Of a stretch of DNA of 64,000 bases, positions 40,201 through 51,400 are shown one piece after another (position 1 is the first letter of the stretch; every line of letters begins with the position of its first letter). The notes beneath the pieces were generated by a model. It made no database searches, was not told the origin of the DNA, and was given only the letters and a program-made list of their open reading frames with translations. The stretch is from Thamnaconus septentrionalis (taxonomy: Eukaryota > Chordata > Actinopteri > Tetraodontiformes > Monacanthidae), in NCBI GenBank assembly GCA_009823395.1, contig CM020501.1:28756361-28820360 (forward strand), written 5' to 3'. Position numbers and translations under genes: made by a program.

Positions 40201-43200
40201 CTCGGCGTTGGCGTGTGGCCATTTCTGGAGGAGCCCATACGACGCATTCGCTTGAGCGAAAACATGGCGTGGTTGATGGGAAACGCTGTGACGCGCCCGA
40301 CCGATGACCCATTGTTTTTATTGGGATTAGTGCTTTCAGATTTCAGAGTTGAAAACTGACAATGGAAATACTTACATAGAAGGAAGAGTAATCGGCCGAC
40401 CTCGGTAGAGGAAGAATAAAGCAACAAGACAGAACTGACGATTTTTTCGAGGGCTTTATATTTTTTATTTTTTATTTTTTTAAGCTTCAGGGTTACGTGT
40501 TTTTTTGAGGCGCAACATATCGATCGAGCCAAACAACTCAGACTCGGAAGTTCTCAAGCAAATCTTCATTTACCAACAATAACCTGCCATTTCTCCTGGA
40601 AAAACAACGGAAAAGAGCCCGACAAAGACTGCCACGTATTGATCTCGACTAGCTTTGAGCCATTAATAAATAGCATTCCTCTCGTCTTTGGAAAAGGACG
40701 TTGGTGGTGCTGACAGCCGCATACACAAACACATTGTTTCCTGAAATACACTTAAAGTTTGCGCTGCTACATAGGACAATAATAATTGCACAAAAACCTA
40801 CAGGAAAATATGCTAATGTTATTGTGGATGAATAATCACACATACAAACTGTATGAATATATGTATATATATATATACTGTATATATAAAACAAAAAAAC
40901 TTTTTCAAGTCTTGGAAATTAGGAATCAGGACTTATCCTCAACCAACAACAACCACTGTCAGTCAGAAGTCAGACACGAGCAAGCTGGTTAGCAAGCAAC
41001 CTATGCTGGCTAAGCTCACTAGCGAAAGGAAAGCCTTCGGGCTCTTTCCATCAGCTGCTGAACTGCCACAAACACTCACCAGCGCAGTAACTTTTTCAAC
41101 TGCTTTTTTGTCTTTGCACCCAATCTTCCCCCCGAAAAAACTATAGCACGAGTGAATGAGTTGGTTCTGTTTCTCTTTGAGAGACAATTTCTTTTGCCTC
41201 CAAGGAGCCATTGCAGACAGAGAAATTGGGTTTTTAAAAAGTAATTCTCTGCAATGACTCCTTTGCAATTGACAAGAGCCCAGTGTGTTGAGACTAAGAC
41301 ATATGGTACTGGTTCCAGGCAAACGGAGCGCGCCTTTATTTTAATCAAAATGTTGTTTACACATTGCGGTAATTGATGACTGCTGAATGTTACCACTGCA
41401 ATTAAGTTTTTAGTTTTACTTTTATTGGATATGCCCTGGAAGAAAAATTTGCTATTGCACTTGGAAAAAAGCGCACTGTAATATTGTAAAATTGCAAAGA
41501 AGAACAGGGGCGTTTGTTTTGATGGACTGCTTGTTTTTCAAACTCCAAACTACCAAGGTTTCCACACAAACCAAACCTGCAACAGACTAACTGTCTTCAC
41601 ACTCTTCCAAACTTTCAGACTTTTTGGTTTTTGACCTTTTCCAAAATGGGGCAGACAAAACCCGACCTTCCGGGTACATCTATCACCCGGAATTACCCGG
41701 AATTACCCTTGTAACTCATGGCCTCTGTGACCTTTTGCACGGTAATTACGGGCAGAGTCTGACTGCTGCCTCGTCTTTGGTTCACACAGCAAACCATGAA
41801 GGGTTACATGTTCCGCCTGGCGGGCTCTCTCACTGATCCCCAAATGGGATTCTCTCCTCCTTCTGTTGGGGCCTTTTTAGAGACAACACCTAAGGGATGA
41901 GGTGCTCAAGCAGGTCCATTATTCATGGACATTATGCAAAACAATGAGGGGCCCAGCATTGGGAAATATCTGACTGAAATTAACTGCGGAGGCTGGCATT
42001 ATTCCCCTGGGAACGTGTTTCAAAGGCAGGACACGAGGGTGTTAAGAGGAAGTTCATTATTTACGGCGAGTGACGGGGGAAGAAAAAAAAAAACAAGGAA
42101 GTGGAGACCTGTAGGTGAGATAATCAAGGGTGACTTTTATATATTCTCTGCTGGGAGAAGCCAACATACAAAAGTTAGGAACTGGGAGTTGCAAGTTCAT
42201 TATTATGGGGATAAATATTTTACTTTGGATTTTAAAATATTCAGAATGTGATAAACTATTTCCTGCCTCCGTCTCCCTGCCCGCACCAGGGATGGTGAGT
42301 GCTGGGAAAATCTTCACATTATGGAAAATTAATTAGACTGGATGCGCGCTGGATATTGGGTTGAGCCGGATAGAAATATCCTGTGTAGGTGGGGAGCTGC
42401 TCCAACAACGATCCCACAATAAAGTAGCTGTGATTCCACCTACGACTCTGGCATTTAATGGCTTAAATTGTGACACAGAGGAAGACAAGAATCTGCATAA
42501 TTTGCCCGGCCGTTCTTTGGAAACCTCAATCTGGCTGTGAGCCTGCAAAATCCATTATTAAAATCCAGAGGCTACCGACAGCAGAACAATCTCATCAGGT
42601 TTTCTTTTTGAAGAGAAGCAAACATGTTTTTGGCATAAAGAATGGATGGGCGGATGGATGGATGGATGGATGGATGGATGGACGGATGGATGGATGGACG
42701 GACGGACCATCTGGGAATTTTGCGGGGCAGAGGACCAAAAATCTACAAAAAACTAGGCTGACCGACCAAAACTAGAACAAAAATGTGTAAAATATAGCAA
42801 GAAGCTAAAATTTCCAAATTATGACCAGTAATCATATCATTTAGTTGGAAAATGGGTCAATAAAGAATACTACAAGAATAATAAGTAGTTAGCTAGTTGG
42901 TCATTTATTCTATTTCGGCAATAAAAAAAATATACAACCCATCACATTTTTAACAGAAAGAAAATTCACGTCACATCTCGCAAGTATTGCACTCTAGTCT
43001 GTAAGTCAGTGCTAATCGCGTAAATCCAGTGTGCACAGAAGCTTTTCTTATCTTTTTTTCAATTCTGATTATTATGTTAGGCTTCTGCATTGAGGCTAAG
43101 ACTCAAACTTAAGGAAAGATCACTGACTAATGCGCTTCCCGGGGCAAAACTGATGCCGCGCAGTCGGTATAAATATTTATAAGTGAATTATTTATATCTC

Positions 43201-44780
43201 AGACCTTGGGTAATGGGTGGCCAGGCTCTGTTTTAGCCGAAGCAATGGATAAATACAGGAAGCGTTTGATTTTTATTTATTTTTTGTTGTTGTTGCTGCT
43301 GCCGTTCTCAATCGTTTTGACATTTTGCGGCCGCGAGGTGCAATCGACACCTTCCTGCCGGTTTGACTGACCGGGGTTATTTTCGCGCTCGCTTGACAAC
43401 GTGAGCGGTCCGGGCGGCGCTAACGTCCATACATCCGTCCATCCGCCTGTCCATCATCTGTGGACGCAGCGGGAGCGTGCGAAGCAGACGGAGAGCAGGC
43501 GCCGGCGCTGGGCGTGGGCAACGTCCACAAGCTGCTTCTGACTGGTTGGGGGGGAGGGGTGGGGGATGGGATGAAGCGGACGCCCACGTGAGCGCCTCGT
43601 CTCGCCAAGGAAAATGAGGAAAGGCAGGTTTGATAAAAAAGAAGCGGATTTGGAATTTGTTTTTCTCCCTCCCAAGAAGCTTGTGGCCGACCAATCACTT
43701 GTCAGGTATGAAGCCCAACCGCGCCCCATCAGCCAATCGCGTGGCAGCGATTTGATGCATTCGGCTGAGGACACTCTTGGTTTTGTTTGCGCGGATCAAC
43801 TTCGCCCCAGGGATCAAACCGACTTCCAGTGCTGCACATTGAGGCGGGCAAAGACTCGTCCACCTCCGCGCCTGTCCCCGCCCACTAGGCCTCAGAGGAA
43901 GAACCTTCAGGCCAAATGGAGTCTCTCATTTCTGCTTGGAGACTGGAGGAGAAATCCTCCAACACATTTGGCCTCAAAGCAGAGTTTCCTTTCAAAGCAC
44001 TCCAGCGCAGTCGGTCGCCGTTTGCCTCCAAGCACCCGGCCCTGGTCGGAAGTTTTATTTTTAACGTGTTGTGCACTTTGCCGTCGCCGACCTCTGACAT
44101 TTAACTTCCCTTCCCGCAGCTTGACCGGCTGCCGCCGCCGAGCCCCCTCCACCGGACGCACGCCAAAAAGTTCACCAAAGTCTAAAAATAGCCGGGGGCC
44201 AGGATTTTCAACACCGCCTGGTGGCCACAACACTCAAACCGCTGACCTTTTTAATTGACATTTAAGGAGTTGACCAAAGGTTCAAATTAACAGCGAGACG
44301 ACTGCAACATTTTCGCATCAAAATGCAAAATGACTTTGTCCATCAGGACGATCAAGAACTTGACCAGACCCTCAGCTGTCTCCACTTAACTCACTTCTGG
44401 GGGAAGGTGGCAAAACGCTGTTCTACTCATAAATATGCCAATAGAGAAGAGTTGATGTTTCCCATTCCACCAAAAATCATTTCTGAAGTTTAACAAGATG
44501 CACTGGAAATTAAAATGAATAGTTCTTCTGACTCTAAGAAAATATAAAGGCCAAATCAGGGGACCAAAATGTGCATTTTGCAGTGAGGCTGCTAGTCTAA
44601 GGTGGGCGAACAAAATAATTCAGACAAAAAAATTATTTATTAATTAATTCAATTTCAAAACGTCAGCAGTGAAGCACAATGCAAAAATGCATCGAGTGGA
44701 TATCGAATGGAGGGACAAGTGGAAGGAGGGAAACGCAACGTTTCTTTTAAGGTCTGAGAGTCTCTTCAGAATGGCCTTTG

Positions 44781-44847
<67 letters not shown>

Positions 44848-45224
44848 GAGCACGTGTGTGAATTAAACATCACGGACGAATGGAGGAGGACGGCGGTCGG
44901 GCGGCCTTTGCTTTTTTTGTTTGTGTACCTTGTCGACTAAATGTTCTGGCCACTGAAATAGCTTAATCTGTCTTCTCTGTTCTCGGACAGAAGACGGATG
45001 AATCAGAGTCCTTCAATCTCGGTCGACTCAATAATTCATTGGGCCCGGGCCCAGTTCCCGCCCCGGCTTCCATTCATACTGCCTGGGCACTTAGTGCAGT
45101 TCTCAAACAGCTCTATTCATGTTCTCAGGAACGAGGTTATTTGTGTTTTTCTCCGGCGTTTGTCTCCAGCGGAGGCACTGGGGTTCGGCTTCAGCGAGAG
45201 GCCGCGGCTGTTTTATCAACCTCA

Positions 45225-45257
<33 letters not shown>

Positions 45258-45421
45258 GTGGATTTAACCTTGGCAATGAGGATCGGACTTGGGGAAACGG
45301 CCGCGCTCACAGGAGGCAGACGAGAGTGGAAGCGCAATGAAACTAATTATCGGCTGCGCTGTTCTCGGCTAAAATCAGGACGAGCAGAGAGAGGGAGAGA
45401 GAGAGAGAGAGAGAGGGGAGG

Positions 45422-45468
<47 letters not shown>

Positions 45469-48400
45469 TTTTTAATTGGACGGTCTGTGGTTTTGAAATC
45501 TCACCAGTTATTTTTATCTGACCACAAAACAAGAGGCAATTTTGATTAAGAGCGAGCGTCGAGCAATTGAGCCAAGTGACTCAACTGCTGTCCTGCGCAA
45601 TTAACAGGCACAGCAACAGCAGGAGTTGTGGAAGTCAGAGTAAACGTAGTAAAAAAAAAAATACAATTACAACACAAGGATAAATGTACGTGAAAATAAA
45701 CTGTGAAATATGACGCACTATCACCAATGACGACAAGGGCAGGGCTGCGCTGCAATATGTCAAGGATAACGCCGTCAGGCTCGAAACAGTTAGCTCTTTG
45801 CCAGCTAGTAGCCTGTTAGTTATGCTCACCGCTGATGACTTCAGTGGGACTCGCCTATAGCCACAAGCATAACAACGAAGATCTAAACAAAGCCTTTTAA
45901 ATTGTTTTTGCAATTGGTGAAAGTGTGCTTAACGAGTTTTTTTGTTGCAGATTTTAAAAATGATTAAGTGACAACACTTGGGGGAAATCACAAAACTTAA
46001 GAGGAGTCATCAAGTCCCTTCAGAAGAAGGCAAAATTTGCAAAAATCCTCCCACATCTGGCGGTGATGAAACCCTCGGACAATCCACAGACCCCGTCAAC
46101 AAGTTGACCGCAACAGACACGTAAGCGATTCTGAAAATAATTAATGAGGTTTGTTGCCTGGAGGAGGAGGAGTCGGCTGCAGATGTAAAAGAAAACGCGG
46201 TGCGTTTGCTGGCAACACTCTATCACAGCTAATCGAGGAGCGGGCGGCTCCGTGCGGCGTGTCTGGGGTCAACGGTGATAGCTTTGAAATGTGCGCTCAG
46301 ACTAATGGGCGCCAGGAGATGGAGGCTGGCCCGCCAGCGGCACAACGGGAATAACAAAAAGGCCTCTTTATCTGCCACTCGCCGTCCCTCTCCTCGTCTC
46401 CTAATTGTGACATGATGGATGTGTTTGCTGTCGATATGTCTGCGACTCGAGTGTTGCCTAATTCGTTTTTTTTTCTCTCTCTATTTCTTGTCGCGGAGGA
46501 TGAGCCGGACCAGCTGATGGAGCGACGTGTGCGCTCACCTGCTGAGCCCACACAAGCGTTGCAAGGCAAGACTAGAAAATCAAATCAATTTCTTTTTTTC
46601 TTTTTCTTTTTTCTAAGTTGTAGATTAAGCTTCAGGTGGTCTAGAAAAATGGAAAACAAAGACATGGGGCTACATTTGAAAAGAAAAAAAAATGACTACA
46701 ACTAACATTGTGTTTTTGTATTAAGGTTCACTCAACCAAAGCTTTGATAAATTCCCATGATGGTGATGCCAGTAATAATATCAACACCAGCACGACTAAT
46801 AATTGTATACATCAGATAACCAAATAATTATATACATCAGATAACTGCTAGCAGGTTACTACTTACTTATTTACTTGGAACAGAATCCTGAGATTTAGCA
46901 GTTGGTTGGTGGTAAACTGGCGAAATTTTAATGCTGAATAGTTCATCAAAATCCCAAATCAGTAACTAATACTCTTATAATAAATAAATATATGAAGCCA
47001 CACTTCCAGGAATATTAGAAGAAAAAATATTTTATTTATTTAGTTTATTAATTCATTGTGCAGTGCACTCTGGGATAGCCTGCTAGCATTTCACTGTGCC
47101 AAAAAATATCAAAATGACCGGCGCTACAAATTACTTACTCGTCGAGTGTGCCTCCAAAGCTAATGTGTACCGCTAGCTTTACGGGCCAGAGTGAAAAACA
47201 AAAACGTGCGCAAGTGTGAAGCGTGCTAGCAGAGGAATAAACAATGTATCACGTTAGTTCTACTCTCCACTACTTGCATTTCCCCAACTGTTCTTGTCAA
47301 AGTTGAAACTAACTTGTGGCAGCTACTTTGTTCTGGTACTTTCTGTTTTTTCCTTTTCCTGCTGTGCCGTCACGCAGCCACAAAAGCACTGATTATATCT
47401 TGGTCACACACAGCTATGAGAAAATTGCGGGCTACTCAGGCTACAGAGCGGCACAGCCTTGACCGCATGCAGCCATTCAAACTCATTTCGCGCGCTGCAT
47501 TATTAACCGATATGTATAATATGCTTCCCTGCTAAGTGGGCTTCATGGACGGTGTCTTTCAGTCCATCAGCCATCTCGTGCTTCCCACATAGTCCCATTA
47601 ACTGCTCCCTTCATTTGCTTCTGAAGGCGCGGATGTGAATCGGGTACCTCCCCCCCACGCTCCCCATGAGAACGGCAAGAAGGACCCGAGCTGCGACGTG
47701 ACACGTCACGTATGCCGCAAATAGCAGTGTGACACTTTGGCAGAGGTGAAAATGATCTGCTTTGACACTTCCAGGCAGATGTGAGCAGCAAAGACTCGGC
47801 ACTGATGTCTGAGCGAAGTGTTTCCGCCACTGCCGCAGACGTCCGCCGACGGACTCAACTGACTCCTCCAGTACAACAGAGTCAATTATTAAAAATAAAG
47901 AGGCACTTTTGGTCTTGAAGTATTTGTTTGTTGTTACCGTCAGGAGCAAAGAGGTTTGGTGACAGGCCTTCCTGACGGTTTTATTTTGGGGAGAAAGCGA
48001 CATCTTCATCGTTTCATTTGCTGTTTGAAGGAATGTGTTTTTATATTTCACTCCTCTACTCCGGCAATGGGTAGCGGCTGGAAATCAGCCCCTACGGAAT
48101 GGGGCACCACTCCAGGAAGTAGCCTTTACGCATTAGAGATTCAATATGTCCATGGGTCCTTATGAAGAAAGACTGCAGCTGCAGCTGCAATCAGTCAAAC
48201 ATTTTTCTTTAATCGGGAAATGCTTGCTTTAGGCCAGTTTAGCCATCTATTCAAAGGGTATTCTGGGAAATTTCTTAAAGCCCTCCACTGGAAATGTGCC
48301 CCTGGGAAATCTTTTCAAGTGCGACTCAGCCCTTACTGAAGACACCCTATTTCCCGATGTAAATACATACTGCTCATGGAGATGTAGGAAGTCCATCCGC

Positions 48401-51400
48401 CATGTCCATCGGAGGTCACGCGGACCTTCACTCTTGACTCACGAAACACCAATTAGGTTTCCGCTATCCTTACAGGTCGTGTAGGTCTCTGTTCGTAGCG
48501 AAGCGCGAGGGTACTTAACAATCAAGCGCTTTTGTATCCACGACACAGCACGCCTTCCCAGCCGTTCCACTGCTGCCTGCTTTTTCACACTGCAGTGTGA
48601 AAAACACCCTCCTTCCCTGTGCAACACATCCAGAGGTGAGGATATATCAGGCAAGACGGCTCCCGTCCAACCCCTCAGGCGGGTTTCTGTGGTGTTGGTC
48701 ACCAACAGAGTAGGATCATGAACACCCTTTGGGCGGATCACTTCATGTGGTAAACAGGTTTGGGTTCGATCGATTCAATTGGTGGGCTAAGACAATAGCG
48801 GGCTCAGTGGCCAAGAGGAGGACTTAATACGCTGCCCGCTCCCTGGCGTGAACAACGAGGACATATCGTTGACGTCAAAGGGCGCAAGTCTTTGTCATCC
48901 GGTACTTTCCGCTCGACTTCTATGCTGACAAAGACCTTCAATCACCCAACCGTTCATCACAGTACGGCCTGAATTACCATCGGCCTCATTCCCCGTTGCA
49001 TCATCTCAGCCGGCGCCGATTACTGCGGGAGCAAGTAGGACGGATAATGTGTCTTGTTCCTCAACAGACGAGGAGCTTTCGAAGGAGTTCCATGGCCGAT
49101 TCCCTTTGTGGCACTGAAGATGGCTGCCGTGTCAGTGTGTGCGCGTGTGTGTGTGTGTCAGAGTTGGTGTGCCTGAGTGTGCGATCGATACGAAGCGGGC
49201 AGTGCAGCGGCGCCGGGGGATTCGACCTGGATTTTTTACTCGCAAGAGTCACACATGCACATAGCCTTGCCCGCGCACGTCTGCGAAGATGCGAAAGAAG
49301 TGACACGTGCTAAATGGAGGTCTCGGGCCAAATGGTGAATCAAGCAAAGAGGAAAGTGAATGCATTGCTTTTTTTGGCAGGGAGGGGAAGAGGACTGCCC
49401 GTTCAACGGATGGCAGATCACACTAGGACCCACTTGTTTACTCTGTGACAAGATAACATTTCCTCTGAGAGCCAGATAAAAGGGGATGAAAGACCGGTGC
49501 GGACGGGGATGGCGGGGATGAAAGTGTTTCGACTGTGCTCTAATTCCGGTCCAGTCAAAACCCCCTGGAGGCGCCTCTGCACTCTTGATTCCACTGACCA
49601 GCGTCCATCGGCCTGGTTCTGTTCAAGCCAATCAGCCATCACACGGTGGGGTAGGAGGAGGAATCACTGTAGTGTCCCCGTGGGATCGTGCTTGTCACTG
49701 AAATAAAGTTTTGAGCTGGGGGAACGTCCGTGTCTCACTGACCTACTACCCCAAGACACAGAGTTCTTTCTTCGTTTGTTTTGCAGCTCTTGGCACCAGG
49801 GCTGAAAACTGTCAATGCCTCGACGAATGTGGAAACGCCTATTTGGAACCTTTACCTCAACTGGTCTGGGACAAACAAATTGTCTCTGGGATGCACTTGA
49901 GGTTTCTGCCTTCAGTAAAAAGGCAGTTTTTCATTGATCCTGTCACCCAAACGATTGGCCTACACCTGCCCAGCATAAAAAGTGCCCCGGCATAACTCAT
50001 AGCTGCATGAATAAAGCCTGATTGAATTGCCGAACAAAGAGCCAAATTTCACGGCTCAACTCTCCACTCGGCTTCGGATCCGAGCAACACATACCCGCTG
50101 CTATGGCACAATCGTCTCATCGCTGTGCTGCTTTTGGTGTTGTGGCCATTGAAAGGCGATCTTTAGATGCGCTCCCCTCACATTAGGCTGCAGCCATCTG
50201 GCCAACTGGCCTCTCCCCCAGCCCCCTCTCACTTCAGGTGGCTTCTCTGCCGTAATAAAAAAGACATCTTGTGGCTTTTATCTGCCGGTGCTGGCCGACA
50301 TCTTTTCCAGGCAGCCGTATAATGAGCAGGTCCCCGCAGGACGGAAGCCATCGCGGCAAAATAAGCCTCAGGAGCCCTCTATTTACTTCCCAAATCACCC
50401 TGCGGAGGCCTCAGTGGGAGTAATGACCAGCTCTGTGTGCTGGTCTTTAGTGTGTAAATCACCATCTGGGAAAAATGGAAAATCTAAAAAGAATATTTAG
50501 CCACATTGCAACATCATGTCTTTTTTGGCCTTTTTTTTTTTTAATTTTGTCCTATTTGAAAACAAACAAAATGATGACTTGTTGTTTGATGTTGTTTGAT
50601 AAAGTAAGTAATAAAGTGGTAGTTCACTGTTGCTGTCTACTTTTGACCTGAACGGCGTGACGCTGCTTATCTCCACTCAACAACCAGTTTACTGCAGTTT
50701 TTCAGGGACGGGGTCGAATAAGACTGAGCGATCTCAGATGACGCAACGTGACGGACGTCTTGTGCGGAGCGAGTTTTCCTCTGTCGGCTCCTCAGAGTCG
50801 AGACCACAAGGAAAAAACAAACTTTCCTCCAAATCAAATTGGCGATCCCAGATGCACTTTGGAACGTTCTTTGCTAAAAGACATAAACAGAATTTACCTG
50901 CATCTAATAAGCAGGGTTAATGGAAGTAGCCATACTTTATTGAATTTACTTATTTGGTTATAGGCATAATGATGTCAGATGGAACCAACTCATTTCCACA
51001 TAAGATGAAAACCATTCAGCTACTTTATGATTCTGCTAACGTAACTCTACACAAACTACACAGAAGAATAAATGGGAAGTTAAAGCCAACGCGGCGTTAA
51101 TATCTGGAGTGATACGAACAGCTGCTACGTCTTGATTCCATGCAAGCTTTCGACATGGTGGCGCAATTACTGCATTATCACGCTCGGTGTGCTGAGAATA
51201 TTTAAATGACAACTAAAAAAAATCACATATATATAGAAGATAAAAGGCTGCATGCATTTTCACACCACCGCACTCCCTTCGAGGCAATCAGCAGATGGAT
51301 TTGCATCCGGCAGTCGGCAGAAAGCATTTGCTTGAAGCATTTTTATACGTTACATTACAATGACACTCGATGGGGCCTTTTAACGCTAGCTACGCATTGA

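Noticed and set aside
48740..48790. gggttcgatc resembling a tRNA T-loop
   Set aside because: No matching A-box or acceptor stem at the required spacing.
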